A stretch of DNA of 64,000 nucleotides from Dorea_A amylophila. Its GTDB lineage: Bacteria; Bacillota; Clostridia; Lachnospirales; Lachnospiraceae. The notes under the pieces are model-generated. The model was given only the letters and a program-made list of their open reading frames with translations, was not told the origin of the DNA and searched no databases. The position numbers were made by a program, and so were the translations under genes. Positions within the stretch are counted from its first letter, which is position 1. Every line of letters starts with the position of its first letter. Below, piece after piece: positions 44,778-54,781 of the stretch. The stretch covers positions 9,747 through 73,746 of the forward strand of contig NZ_JAOQJW010000020.1 in the NCBI RefSeq assembly GCF_025567265.1, given 5' to 3'.

Positions 44778-44994
44778 GCCCGGATACGGGCAGAAAAAGA
44801 GGGCGGATACGCCCAAAATGAAAAGCGAAAGCCAAGTTGTGGTAGATGTAAGAAGCATCTCACAAAGCCCTCGGCGTTTGAGAGCGAAATACACCCATCG
44901 CACAAATTAAAGATTTGTACTCAGGATATTTCGCCCTGCCGGGAGCTGTTCCGCCGACAGGCGGATAGTTCGTAAACGGATGCCGATGCATCCG
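44778..44994. other. Hairpin-rich region upstream of mobA, oriT candidate
   Basis: Several short inverted repeats crowd here: GCCCG-GATA-CGGGC (44778-44791), GGGCG-GATA-CGCCC (44801-44814), AGATG/CATCT (44844-44860), GCGAAAT/ATTTCGC (44884-44944), CCGCC/GGCGG (44951-44964) and CGGATGC-CGAT-GCATCCG (44977-44994). The region is non-coding and directly precedes the relaxase gene, as oriT usually does. No nick-site consensus was recognised. Confidence 0.5.
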
Positions 44995-45041
44995 CTCACA
45001 AATGATATGGCAGAATTTATTTTGCCGAAGACAAGGAGGGA

Positions 45042-46583
45042 GTGCCTATCGGAAGAAATTCATTTATTCAAATGACAAAACTAAGCAATGTAAAAGGCAG
45101 AATCACTTATATATCCAGTCATGCAAAACAGGAAAACCTCTATGCAGTTTATGAAACCACAGAACGGAAATTTTGGCGGGAACTTGCAAAATGTAATCAG
45201 GAAGAATTTGTAAAAAACGGGACAGAAGGAAAATGTATTGAGGCAAGAGAATTGATTATTGCTTTGCCAGAGAGTTTTACAGAATATCAGCCAGACAGAT
45301 TGTTGCAACTTTTTACAAATCATTTTAAACAGAATTATGGAACAGAGTGTATTGCTGCTTTGCACCACAATAAAAGAAAGACTAATTATCACATTCATTT
45401 GATATTTGCAGAACGGAAGTTATTGGATGAACCAATCATTAAGATTGCCAGTAGAAATATGTTTTATGATGAACATGGAAAACATGTCCGAACCAAGAGA
45501 GAAGTATTAGGAGAAGATGGCGAGATCCGAGAAGGCTGCAGTGTTGTGAAGAAAGGAGAAGTCTATGAGAAGAAGCTGTTTACTGCGAAAGATGAACGCT
45601 TCAAGAGCAATTCATTTCTGGATGAGGTAAAGCATTCTTATACAGATTTAATCAATATTTATGTGCAGGACGAGAAACAGAAACTACAGGTATTTGAGCG
45701 TGGTGGCGTGTATCTTGCAACAAAGAAAATTGGAAAGAACAATCCGAAGGCACAGGAAATAGAAGAGGATAACCAAAAACGCTGGGAATGGAACAGAGCT
45801 GTTGATATGGCATTGATTAGTGGAGTGCCAGAACCGAAGATAATGGAAGTGAAGCGGAAAGAAATCACGGAGCCAATCAGGAAATCAATTGCCCGTCGTG
45901 GAAACAGACTACGATTATTTTCCAGAGTTGTAACAGTGGCTGTTGAGGCATTGGAGTTTTTAATAGCAAGTGTGCTGTTTAAGAAACCCAGGGAAGTATC
46001 GGAACAGACAAACGTGGCACAGGCAGGAACAACGGAACCTGAGCAAACAGAGAGGATTGCAGAAAATATCGTACCAGAAAGTGTGAAGATAAAAGAAGAA
46101 AAGGCAGAACCGAAGCAGCCAGAAATGACGAGGCTTGCATCGAAGTATCCGAAATTTTTCAAAGTTAAGAAAGAACTGGACGAACAAAATACTGCAATTC
46201 AACAGAAACAAAAACAGCTTTCTGCAAAGAAAAAAGAACTGTCAGAAGTCAAGGGATGGTTTAAAGGAAGAAAGAAAAAAGAATTGCAGAAAGAAATTGA
46301 TGAACTGAAAAGTCAGATCAGAGATATGAAAGATTATCTTCCAATGATTGTGCAGAAAATCGGATATGGAAGTGTACAGGAATTTTTAAAAGATTTTAAG
46401 GTTTCTCAAACTGAGTATAGCCAGTATCGAAATGCAATAGAAAAATGGAAGAAAGAAACTGGCAAAGAGCCAATAGCACGTGGTATTAGAGCAAAGCTGG
46501 CAGAAAAGAAACAAGAAATACAGAATGAACAGAAAAATAAACCGCATACCCGTAGTCAGAACAAAGATCGGGGAGCAAGATAG
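45042..46583 (+). CDS. MobA/MobL-family relaxase
   Basis: A 513-residue relaxase that should nick oriT and pilot the strand in transfer. The N-terminal domain has ISSHAKQENLYAVY, ARELIIALPES and the metal-binding triad segment YHIHLIFAERK near residue 117. A helical C-terminal region with coiled coil (about 395-450) follows. GTG 45042 lies only 2-3 bp behind AAGGAGGG, so the exact start is unsure; ATG 45072 is the alternative. It belongs with the MobC-like gene. Confidence 0.88.
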   Translation: MPIGRNSFIQMTKLSNVKGRITYISSHAKQENLYAVYETTERKFWRELAKCNQEEFVKNGTEGKCIEARELIIALPESFTEYQPDRLLQLFTNHFKQNYGTECIAALHHNKRKTNYHIHLIFAERKLLDEPIIKIASRNMFYDEHGKHVRTKREVLGEDGEIREGCSVVKKGEVYEKKLFTAKDERFKSNSFLDEVKHSYTDLINIYVQDEKQKLQVFERGGVYLATKKIGKNNPKAQEIEEDNQKRWEWNRAVDMALISGVPEPKIMEVKRKEITEPIRKSIARRGNRLRLFSRVVTVAVEALEFLIASVLFKKPREVSEQTNVAQAGTTEPEQTERIAENIVPESVKIKEEKAEPKQPEMTRLASKYPKFFKVKKELDEQNTAIQQKQKQLSAKKKELSEVKGWFKGRKKKELQKEIDELKSQIRDMKDYLPMIVQKIGYGSVQEFLKDFKVSQTEYSQYRNAIEKWKKETGKEPIARGIRAKLAEKKQEIQNEQKNKPHTRSQNKDRGAR

Positions 46584-46595
46584 GAGTGTAATCAG

Positions 46596-46748
46596 ATGAT
46601 GGACAGACTGGTGGAGCAGATGAAAGAAAAGCAGGGAGTGACAGAAGAACTGAAGATGCAGGATCAGATGGTATGGGTTGGGAAAATGAATAATATCCGG
46701 GCATGTGCGGAGGAGATTGTGCTAATGAATGTTGTATATATGAACTAG
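46596..46748 (+). pseudogene. TnpV-like C-terminal fragment
   Basis: A 50-codon frame: DRLVEQMKEKQGVTEELK, then MVWVGKMNNIRACAEEIV. It matches the end of TnpV proteins (about 120 residues) of Tn1549-like elements, with the N-terminal two thirds missing. It may still be translated from ATG 46596 but has no strong ribosome site. It marks an old junction between the mobilization genes and the defence cargo. Confidence 0.62.
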
Positions 46749-46758
46749 AATGATGTCA

Positions 46759-46780
46759 GGGAAGGAATAGATTCCTTCCC
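46759..46780. terminator. Palindromic hairpin before the defence operon
   Basis: GGGAAGGAAT-AG-ATTCCTTCCC is a perfect 10-bp palindrome, followed by ATTAAATTCCC. Without a T run it is either a weak terminator or an operator. Confidence 0.45.
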
Positions 46781-46895
46781 ATTAAATTCCCATTAAATAC
46801 TATTAAATCATAGAACATATGGTTGCTTTTTGGGAGGAAATGAGTTAAACTAAGAATAGTTTTATTATGCAAGATATATAGGCCTGGAGGATAAG

Positions 46896-47081
46896 ATGAG
46901 TGATTTAATAGATAAATGGTGTAGTTTAGAGGAAACTGCAGAATATTTGGGTGTGACAAAAGATACAATCAGAAATTGGATTAAAAAAACAGATATACCG
47001 GCGCACAAAATTGGAAGATTATGGAAATTTAAATTAACCGAAGTAGACGAGTGGGTAAAAAGTGGTAAAAGTGCATTGTAA
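46896..47081 (+). CDS. HTH_17-type DNA-binding protein leading the defence operon
   Basis: A 61-residue protein with an excisionase-type winged helix: CSLEETAEYLGVTKDTIRNWI, PAHKIGRLWKFKLTEVDEWV. CCTGGAGGATAAG precedes the ATG. It is 27 bp before the methylase gene and likely regulates the operon; similar small HTH genes often precede restriction-modification genes. Confidence 0.8.
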   Translation: MSDLIDKWCSLEETAEYLGVTKDTIRNWIKKTDIPAHKIGRLWKFKLTEVDEWVKSGKSAL

Positions 47082-47108
47082 TTTTAACGATAAGTGGGGA
47101 ATGTAAAT

Positions 47109-50090
47109 ATGAATAATAAAGAAAGATTATCAAGACTAATAGCCCAGTATCAAAAAAATATGGAGTTTTATAGAAATGCAAGAGAGTTTAATGAACAAGA
47201 TTGTAGAGATGAATTTATAAGTCCATTATTAGAGAGCTTTGGTTGGGATGTACATAATGAAAAAGGAACGTCTCCGCAATATAAAGAAGTCGTTGTGGAA
47301 AAATTTTCAAACAGTGGAGATAGACCAGACTATACATTAACCTTAAATGGTGTATCAAAAATCTTTGTAGAAGCCAAGAAACCGGCAGTAAATATAAAAG
47401 AAGAACAAGAACCGGCTATTCAGACAAGACGTTATGGATGGAATGCAAAACATAAATTGTCCATATTAACAAATTTTGAGGATATGATGATTTATGATGT
47501 TACAAATAAGCCACAGGATGGAGATTCTGCGACGGTATCGTTGTATCGAAAATATCACTATTTAGAATATTTAAAGAAGTATGAAGAAATATATGAGTTG
47601 ATTTCAAGAGAAAGTGTTTATACTGGAAAATATGATAAATATGTTGAGGATAAATTTCCAAACGAAGAACGATATTCAACAGAAGTAGATGAAGTCTTCT
47701 TAAAGCAAATTAATGAATGGAGACTTGAAATTGGTGATTACTTGTATCGTACAGATAATACATACAAAGATACAGATGTTTTGAATGATGTAGTGCAAGA
47801 ATTTATAAATCAAATTATCTTTTTACGAATTTGTGAAGACAGAAATCTGCCATTATATCAAAGTTTAAAAGAAACTGCACGGAATAAAGTAGAGTTGCAG
47901 AGGGCATTAACAAAAGTTTTTAAAGAAGTTGATAAAAAATATAATTCTAAGCTATTTGCGGGCGATAATATTATTTTTGATTTGAATAATGATATTATTT
48001 TTAATATGATTCTTTCACTATATTATCCGAAGACTCCATATATGTTTAACATTATTGAGCCAGGAATTTTAGGAAAAATATATGAGAGTTTTCTTACAGA
48101 AAGTCTTGTTGAAAGAGATGACCATATAATATTGGCTGCGAAGAAAGAGTATAAATATCGTTCAGTGGTATCGACACCTGTCGAAATTGTAAAATATATG
48201 GTAAAAAATACATTAGCTCCAATTTGTGAGAAAAAAACGCCAGAAGAAATAAAAGATATTCAAATTGCAGATATCGCTTGTGGATCGGGAATATTTTTAG
48301 AGGAGGCATATCAATTTTTGGTTGATTATTGTACAGAATGGTATATGCAGCACGATTCAAAACATTTATTAGAGTTGAGTAATGGAAAAAAGAAATTGCC
48401 ATTAACTGATAAAAAGGATATTTTAACGAGATGTATTTATGGCGTAGATATTGATGTTCATGCTGTTGAAGTTAGCAAATTTTCTTTATTAATAAAGTTA
48501 ATAGAAGATGAAACACCAGCATCTGTGAAAGAATGCGTTCCGATTTTACCAGATTTAAGTTCTAATATAAAAAATGGGAATTCATTGATTTGCAGAGAAG
48601 ATATATCTGGAAAAGATATATCAATAGAGGCATTGTGCAATATAAAACCGTTTGAATGGAGCATGATCAATAGCGGATCAAGATTTGACGCTATTATTGG
48701 TAATCCACCATATGTAAAAACAGAAGATATTCATACCTTAGAGACAGAAGCAGAATTTGCAGTTTATAAGAAGAAATATAAAAGTGCATATAAACAATTT
48801 GATAAATATTTTTTATTTCTTGAAGAAGCGTTTAATCTTTTAAAAGAAAATGGTCAAATGTGTTATATCGTGCCGAATAAATTTTATAAAATAGGAGCAG
48901 GACAAGAACTGCGTCGGATAATATCTAAACATGTATCTAAATTAGATGATTTTGGAGATATGCAACTTTTCCCTGATAAGACTATTTATAGTTGCATAAT
49001 TACGTTATGCAAAGAAAGCAGTAAGCAGATGGAATATACAAATGTTACTTCGTTAATTGATCTGTGGACTGGAGAAGAACAGGAAAGTATTAGGATAAAG
49101 AATGAATTATTAGATGAAAATCCGTGGAGATTAACTGCAGATATTAAATTCATGAAAATGATTGCAACGGTAGAAGAAAATGGGAAACCATTAGGTGAAA
49201 TAGTAAATATTTTTAATGGAATACAAACAAGTGCAGAAAGACCTAAACCGGTATATTGGTTTAGTAAAGATGAAATTGTTTCAGAAAAAGAAGACGAAAT
49301 AATTGTTGATAAGTTTGAAAAAAGATACCATATAGAAAAGCGTATTTTGAAGCCTTTCTTTAAACCAACTAAGGCTGATGAAAAAGGAATGGGTACATAT
49401 TCATTGTTAAAAACGGATAAGCATATTATTTTTCCATATAATGCAGATGGTAGCTTGATCAACGTTGAGATTATGAAAAAAGAGTATCCTGGAACATATC
49501 AATACCTACAGGACTGTTATGACTTGTTAGTTCCTAAATGTTTAAATGGTGGAAAAGGTCGTGACATAAAGAATGCAACAGCCGATACTTGGTATCAATA
49601 TGGAAGAACACAGGCTTTGACTGCATTTGTAAATACTCCTAAGTTAATTGTTAGAATTTTAAGTAAAGAACCAATGTATGCATATGATGAAAATGATATG
49701 CTCATTGCTTCTGGTGGTACAGCGGGATATTGTGCAATAGCAAAGCTGCCTGATTCAAAATATGATTTAAGGTATATACAAGCATGGTTGAATCATCCAT
49801 ATACAGAAAAACTATTTCAAATTATGGGAAGTGATTTTGAAGGGGGATTTACAGCGAGAGGAACGTACCTATTAAAGAAAATACCTTTTGTCGAATTAGA
49901 TCTTGATGATGAAAAGCAAAAAGCGTTATATGAATCAGTGCTCATTTCAACAAAGAAAATAAATGAGTTGAATATTGCATTAGAACAGAAAAAAGATAAA
50001 GCATCTATTAGTGTAATAGAAACTGAAAAGAAAAATTTAAGCAAACAAATTGAAGATAGTATTACAAAAATTTATAATTTGCAATTTTAG
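47109..50090 (+). CDS. HsdR_N-fused adenine-specific DNA methylase (type IIG-like)
   Basis: A 993-residue protein joining a nuclease-like and a methylase module. Residues 15-125 resemble the type I restriction HSDR_N fold: DEFISPLLESFGWDV, RPDYTLTLNG, IFVEAKKPAV give the PD-(D/E)xK pattern. The methylase has SAM motif ADIACGSGIFLEEA near residue 387 and catalytic GNPPYVKTED near residue 531 (N6-adenine type). The C-terminal 350 residues look like a TaqI/Eco57I target-recognition domain (SDFEGGFTARGTYLLKKIPF). ATG 47109 follows TGGGGAATGTAAAT. The protein could both cut and methylate, or act as the methylase of a larger complex. Confidence 0.85.
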   Translation: MNNKERLSRLIAQYQKNMEFYRNAREFNEQDCRDEFISPLLESFGWDVHNEKGTSPQYKEVVVEKFSNSGDRPDYTLTLNGVSKIFVEAKKPAVNIKEEQEPAIQTRRYGWNAKHKLSILTNFEDMMIYDVTNKPQDGDSATVSLYRKYHYLEYLKKYEEIYELISRESVYTGKYDKYVEDKFPNEERYSTEVDEVFLKQINEWRLEIGDYLYRTDNTYKDTDVLNDVVQEFINQIIFLRICEDRNLPLYQSLKETARNKVELQRALTKVFKEVDKKYNSKLFAGDNIIFDLNNDIIFNMILSLYYPKTPYMFNIIEPGILGKIYESFLTESLVERDDHIILAAKKEYKYRSVVSTPVEIVKYMVKNTLAPICEKKTPEEIKDIQIADIACGSGIFLEEAYQFLVDYCTEWYMQHDSKHLLELSNGKKKLPLTDKKDILTRCIYGVDIDVHAVEVSKFSLLIKLIEDETPASVKECVPILPDLSSNIKNGNSLICREDISGKDISIEALCNIKPFEWSMINSGSRFDAIIGNPPYVKTEDIHTLETEAEFAVYKKKYKSAYKQFDKYFLFLEEAFNLLKENGQMCYIVPNKFYKIGAGQELRRIISKHVSKLDDFGDMQLFPDKTIYSCIITLCKESSKQMEYTNVTSLIDLWTGEEQESIRIKNELLDENPWRLTADIKFMKMIATVEENGKPLGEIVNIFNGIQTSAERPKPVYWFSKDEIVSEKEDEIIVDKFEKRYHIEKRILKPFFKPTKADEKGMGTYSLLKTDKHIIFPYNADGSLINVEIMKKEYPGTYQYLQDCYDLLVPKCLNGGKGRDIKNATADTWYQYGRTQALTAFVNTPKLIVRILSKEPMYAYDENDMLIASGGTAGYCAIAKLPDSKYDLRYIQAWLNHPYTEKLFQIMGSDFEGGFTARGTYLLKKIPFVELDLDDEKQKALYESVLISTKKINELNIALEQKKDKASISVIETEKKNLSKQIEDSITKIYNLQF

Positions 50091-50098
50091 GTGAGAGA

Positions 50099-51727
50099 AT
50101 GATATTAAAAGAAGATAGTACAGAACAGAAATTAAGAGGTGCTTATTATACACCACTAAAATTGGCAGAAAAAATGGTGGATTTTTTTAAGAAGGAAGCA
50201 TCTATTAAATCAATATTAGAACCCAGTTGCGGAGATGGGGTGTTTGTAGATGCATTAGTTGAAACTCAGTTCTTGACTCAAAATAGAAAAGTAACTGCAA
50301 TAGAAATCGAAAAAAATGAAGCCCAAAAAGTGGCTGAGAAGCTAAAAAATAATCCAAATGTATCTGTTGTGAATAGAGATTTTTTTGAGTTTTATCAAAA
50401 ATATAAGGATATAAATAAGTATGACTTGATACTTGGAAATCCACCGTATATACGTTATCAATATCTTGAAGAAAAGCAAAGAATGGAAATGGCTGAAATA
50501 TTAACAAGCCATGGAATGAAAGCCAATAAGCTGATAAACACATGGGTTGGATTCATGGTTGCTTGCGTTCATATGTTGAGTGATAATGGGAAAATTGCGT
50601 TTGTAATTCCAGCGGAAATTTTACAGGTTGCGTATGCGGAAGATTTAAGATTGTTTTTGTCTAACAAGTTATCCAAAATAACATTATTAACATTTGAAGA
50701 ATTGGTTTTCCCTGGCATTGAACAAGAAGTGGTAGTTTTTATTGGAGAAAAAGGAGATTCAGAAAAAGGCATAAGGATCATAGAATTAAATAACCTTGAT
50801 GATTTAGAAAATCTTAATATATATGCGAATGGTTTTCAGAAACTTAGCCATGTGCATGAAAAGTGGACAAAATACTTTACAACAGAGCAAGAAAATCAAC
50901 TGATTTTAGATTTGAAAAATGATGATAGATTTCAAACACTGTCTGAAACCGGTATTATTAATGTGGGGATTACAACAGGAAATAATAAGTACTTTTCAGT
51001 AAATAAAAAAATGGTTGAAGTATATGATTTAACTAATGTTGTTCGACCATTGATAGGAAGAAGTTCTCATGCACATAGTGTTTTCTTTAAATATGAGGAC
51101 TGGAAGAAAAATGTTGATCAGGGAAAAGCGGCTTATTTGATTGATTTTCCAGATACTCCAATAGAAAAATATAGTCAAGGACAAAAAAAATATATTGAAC
51201 TTGGCGAGAAGAATGGTGATAACACGGGATATAAATGTAAAATTAGAGAGAAATGGTATCAAATACCATCTGTATGGGTGCCAGATGCTTTTTTCCTTCG
51301 TAGAAATAATCTATATCCCAAATTCGTGTTGAATTGTTGCGATGCTGTTTCTACAGATACTATGCATAGGATAAAATTTAATAATGATATTGAGCCAGAG
51401 AGAATAGTTTTATCGTACTATAATAGTATTTCTTTTGCTTTTACGGAAATCTGTGGACGTAGTTATGGTGGCGGGGTATTAGAAATATTGCCGGGAGAAG
51501 TAGGAAATGTATTGGTTCCTATTTTGGATTGTGTTCCAATTGAAAAGGTTAAGGAAATATTATATCAGGTAGATGAAATTGTGCGTAATGGAGAGAATAT
51601 CGAGAAGGCTTTGGATCTTGTAGATAATAGTATTTTAGGCGAGTATTTGCATGTTAATGAGAAGACTTGTTCTATGGCAAGGGGAATATGGAAGAAGATG
51701 CAGCATAGGAGATTAAAAAGAGGATAA
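50099..51727 (+). CDS. Eco57I-like N6-adenine DNA methylase
   Basis: A 542-residue methylase. YYTPLKLAEKMVDFF begins the N-terminal part, SAM motif LEPSCGDGVFVDAL is near residue 39, and catalytic LILGNPPYIRYQ near residue 110. The C-terminal half is a target-recognition-like region (YYNSISFAFTEICGRSYGGGVLEI). Unlike its neighbour it has no nuclease-like N-terminus. It starts 8 bp after the previous stop with AGGTGAGAGA upstream. Two methylases in a row suggest modification of two strands or two sites. Confidence 0.9.
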   Translation: MILKEDSTEQKLRGAYYTPLKLAEKMVDFFKKEASIKSILEPSCGDGVFVDALVETQFLTQNRKVTAIEIEKNEAQKVAEKLKNNPNVSVVNRDFFEFYQKYKDINKYDLILGNPPYIRYQYLEEKQRMEMAEILTSHGMKANKLINTWVGFMVACVHMLSDNGKIAFVIPAEILQVAYAEDLRLFLSNKLSKITLLTFEELVFPGIEQEVVVFIGEKGDSEKGIRIIELNNLDDLENLNIYANGFQKLSHVHEKWTKYFTTEQENQLILDLKNDDRFQTLSETGIINVGITTGNNKYFSVNKKMVEVYDLTNVVRPLIGRSSHAHSVFFKYEDWKKNVDQGKAAYLIDFPDTPIEKYSQGQKKYIELGEKNGDNTGYKCKIREKWYQIPSVWVPDAFFLRRNNLYPKFVLNCCDAVSTDTMHRIKFNNDIEPERIVLSYYNSISFAFTEICGRSYGGGVLEILPGEVGNVLVPILDCVPIEKVKEILYQVDEIVRNGENIEKALDLVDNSILGEYLHVNEKTCSMARGIWKKMQHRRLKRG

Positions 51728-51732
51728 AGTAT

Positions 51733-52935
51733 ATGGCAAGAAGCAGGGATGCGGTAGATACAATAAAAGGATATTATTATCAGTTTGACTATTTTATTTT
51801 TCAATTAATAAGTTTAGTAAATGAAGCAGATACTGTGACAATAGAGGGAATAGAAGACGTTGATATTCTTGAAGAAAAAGAAATGGTTGCCGTACAGTGT
51901 AAGTATTATGCGAAAACAGAATATAATCATTCGGTTATTGCAAAACCAATTAGACTTATGCTTAAAGATTATGTCAATAGAACTCCAGAAAAAAGAAAAA
52001 TACGATATAAACTGTATGGCAAATATCAATCGGGGCAAGAAAAATATCCAGGAATGTTAACTGTAGAATTTGCAAAAAAGAATTTGTTTACATATACTGA
52101 AAAGAAAGTGGTACATGTGTTACATGAAGAACTAAACTTAACTGATAAAGATATAGAGGAGTTCTTGGATAAGGTAGATGTTGATATTAATGCAGAAGAT
52201 TATCAAGAACAGCAGGATAAAGTAATAAGTGGTTTAGAAGAGATTTTTAGATGTGATAGATTTGAGGCAGAATATTACTATTATAATAATGCTCTTAGAT
52301 TAGTTAAAGAAATAGCTGTACAACAGGAAATGTGTGAGAGAATTGTAAGCAAAAGAAAGTTTTTGGACAAAATTAACAATAAAAAAATGTTGTTTGATAA
52401 ATGGTATTTACAGTTCAAGGGAATACGAGAGTATTGTGCAGATATACGGAAACAATATTTTTCACAAAGAAATGTGTCTCCATATGAAAGATTTTTTTTG
52501 GTTGAATGTGATACGACGATAAATGATGCACAAATTGTTTCACTGATTGCAAAGATATCCAAAAATTGGAGTAAATTATCCAGCAGGGAAATAAAACCAT
52601 TTTGTCCCTATGTTTATTTGAATGGAATTAGTCAAGAACGATTAGTAGGTGTGAAGAAAAAATTACAACATGAAGATATACGGTTATGGGATGGACATGA
52701 TTTTTTAGGAGCAGAATTTATGGTTGATTCTATTATACGGAGAGCAAATTACGTAAATGATATAAAGGTAAAAATAATTAACCATATTGAAAATTTGGAT
52801 GATATTTTAGAAAAAGCAACAGGAACTAAAATGATTTATCAATTCTATTTGAAAGAACCATTTTATGAAAGTAATCAAAATCTTTGTTATGGAATACAAA
52901 TTTCTAAAACAGAAGATATTAATATGATGATTTAG
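51733..52935 (+). CDS. DUF4297-like nuclease
   Basis: A 400-residue protein whose start matches the DUF4297/Cap4-type nuclease fold. GYYYQFDYFIFQLISL at residues 13-28 is followed by TIEGIEDVDIL (Glu38, Glu41, Asp42, Asp44) and VQCKYY with Lys57, the PD-(D/E)xK residues. The remaining 300 residues have no domain that I recognise. It begins 5 bp after the methylase stop and precedes a HerA ATPase. DUF4297-HerA pairs are a known antiphage module, which supports the call. Confidence 0.75.
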   Translation: MARSRDAVDTIKGYYYQFDYFIFQLISLVNEADTVTIEGIEDVDILEEKEMVAVQCKYYAKTEYNHSVIAKPIRLMLKDYVNRTPEKRKIRYKLYGKYQSGQEKYPGMLTVEFAKKNLFTYTEKKVVHVLHEELNLTDKDIEEFLDKVDVDINAEDYQEQQDKVISGLEEIFRCDRFEAEYYYYNNALRLVKEIAVQQEMCERIVSKRKFLDKINNKKMLFDKWYLQFKGIREYCADIRKQYFSQRNVSPYERFFLVECDTTINDAQIVSLIAKISKNWSKLSSREIKPFCPYVYLNGISQERLVGVKKKLQHEDIRLWDGHDFLGAEFMVDSIIRRANYVNDIKVKIINHIENLDDILEKATGTKMIYQFYLKEPFYESNQNLCYGIQISKTEDINMMI

Positions 52936-52946
52936 GGGAAAGAACG

Positions 52947-54695
52947 ATGGAAGAAAACGAAAAACTTAATGCAGAAGTCATTGCAGTTCTGCCGAATAAG
53001 GTGAAAATATCAGTTGATGATTTAGAAAATTTTCAATTAGCAGAAGAAAAACTTAAGGTAGGATCATACCTTCGGATTGCAGATAATGATAATGCAGTAT
53101 TGATAGCAATTATTGAAAATTTCAATATTGAAGTCGGAGTTAATCAAAGCGGAGAAGCAAATAGAAAATATATATTGGAAGCGAATCCTTTAGGCATAAT
53201 TCGAAATGGGCGATTTGAACGAGGTGGAGATACAATTGCAATCCCACCTAAAAAGGTTGAACCTGCCAAAAAAGAAGAAATTCAAAAAATCTTTGAAGAA
53301 TCATTAGAAGATGAAAAAAAGTTTAGTTTCTCAACATTATCTACAGATAGAACTATTTCAGTGCCAGTAGATGGAGATAAATTTTTTAATAAACATATAG
53401 CTATTGTTGGGTCAACAGGATCTGGAAAATCTCATTCTGTAGCAAAAATACTTCAAAAGGCAATTAGTTCAAAAAAGGGAACATATCAAGGATTAAATAA
53501 TTCGCATATAGTTGTTTTTGATATTCATTCGGAGTATCATACTGCATTTCCGAATGCTAATTTTATTGATATATCTAATTTAGTATTGCCGTACTGGTTG
53601 TTAAATAGTGATGAATTACAAGAGCTTTTTATTGATACAGAGGCCAATGATCATAGACAAAGAAATGTATTGAAAGAAGCAATTGTTAATAACCGAAAAA
53701 AACATTTTAATGGAGATTCTGCTTTAAAGGAAAAAATACATTTCGATTCACCGCTCTTTTTTGATGTCGATGAAATACTTATGTATATCAAAAATAGAAA
53801 TAATGAAAAGAAAGATAAAAATAATAATATTCCGTATAAAACAGCAGATGGAGAAACACATAATTATGATACTAAAAAAGCTGAATGTTTGTTTGAGGAA
53901 GAAGTTGAATATACAGGCTCTTCTGCATCTGGAACAAATAACGGAAGTCTGATAAATTTTATAGATAGATTGGAAAATAAAATAAATGACAAGCGTTTAG
54001 AATTTTTATTCGGAGAAGCTTCAAAGAAAATTTCGTTTGAAGAAACATTACATGAACTGTTAGGATATCAAGAAGAGGCAAAATCAAATATTACAATTTT
54101 AGATTTGAGTGGTGTTCCATTTGATGTATTGAGTATAACTGTTTCATTAATCTCAAGAATCTTATTTGAATTTGGATATTATTATAAGCGGATGAGAGCG
54201 GAAAATAGTACGGGAGAAGGTGAGGTTATCAATGATGTGCCAATATTATTAGTATATGAAGAAGCTCATAAGTATGTTCCTAATAATGATATGGCAAAAT
54301 ATCGGGCATCAAGAGAATCCATAGAACGTATTGCTAAAGAAGGAAGAAAATATGGAATTTCACTGATGTTGGCAAGTCAGCGTCCATCTGAAATATCCGA
54401 AACAATTTTTTCACAATGTAATAATTTTTTGTCATTACGTTTGACTAATCCTGCAGATCAGAATTATGTGAAAAGATTGTTGCCAGACACATTAGGAAAC
54501 ATTGTAGATAAAATGCCAGTTTTAAGAGCCGGGGAATGTTTACTTATTGGAGATGCAGTGATATTACCGTCAATTGTTCAGGTAGAAGAATGCGATTTAA
54601 AACCGTCATCAACCGATATACCTTATCTGCAATTATGGAAAGAGGAATGGCATTCTTTAGACGTCGAAGCAATAAAAAAGGCATGGAAGAGATAA
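52947..54695 (+). CDS. HerA-like hexameric DNA translocase ATPase
   Basis: A 582-residue HerA/FtsK-type ATPase. A HAS-barrel-like N-terminus (AEVIAVLPNKVKISVDD) leads to Walker A GSTGSGKSHSV near residue 154. Walker B LLVYEEAHKYVP is near residue 433, and LMLASQRPSEISETIFSQCNNF and LRAGECLLIGDA are HerA-family features. HerA rings move DNA for a partner nuclease, here probably the DUF4297-like protein encoded 11 bp upstream. It is the last gene of the operon. Confidence 0.92.
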   Translation: MEENEKLNAEVIAVLPNKVKISVDDLENFQLAEEKLKVGSYLRIADNDNAVLIAIIENFNIEVGVNQSGEANRKYILEANPLGIIRNGRFERGGDTIAIPPKKVEPAKKEEIQKIFEESLEDEKKFSFSTLSTDRTISVPVDGDKFFNKHIAIVGSTGSGKSHSVAKILQKAISSKKGTYQGLNNSHIVVFDIHSEYHTAFPNANFIDISNLVLPYWLLNSDELQELFIDTEANDHRQRNVLKEAIVNNRKKHFNGDSALKEKIHFDSPLFFDVDEILMYIKNRNNEKKDKNNNIPYKTADGETHNYDTKKAECLFEEEVEYTGSSASGTNNGSLINFIDRLENKINDKRLEFLFGEASKKISFEETLHELLGYQEEAKSNITILDLSGVPFDVLSITVSLISRILFEFGYYYKRMRAENSTGEGEVINDVPILLVYEEAHKYVPNNDMAKYRASRESIERIAKEGRKYGISLMLASQRPSEISETIFSQCNNFLSLRLTNPADQNYVKRLLPDTLGNIVDKMPVLRAGECLLIGDAVILPSIVQVEECDLKPSSTDIPYLQLWKEEWHSLDVEAIKKAWKR

Positions 54696-54781
54696 GGGAG
54701 AGAAAGGGTATGCTGAATTGAAATTTAAAATATAATTCAAAATATGAATTGTCAATTAGTACCTAAGCGGTTATAATGAAG

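Noticed and set aside
44239..44835. 198-codon minus-strand frame across the DUF5348 gene
   Set aside because: It crosses non-coding hairpins and a recognisable DUF5348 gene and has no ribosome site.
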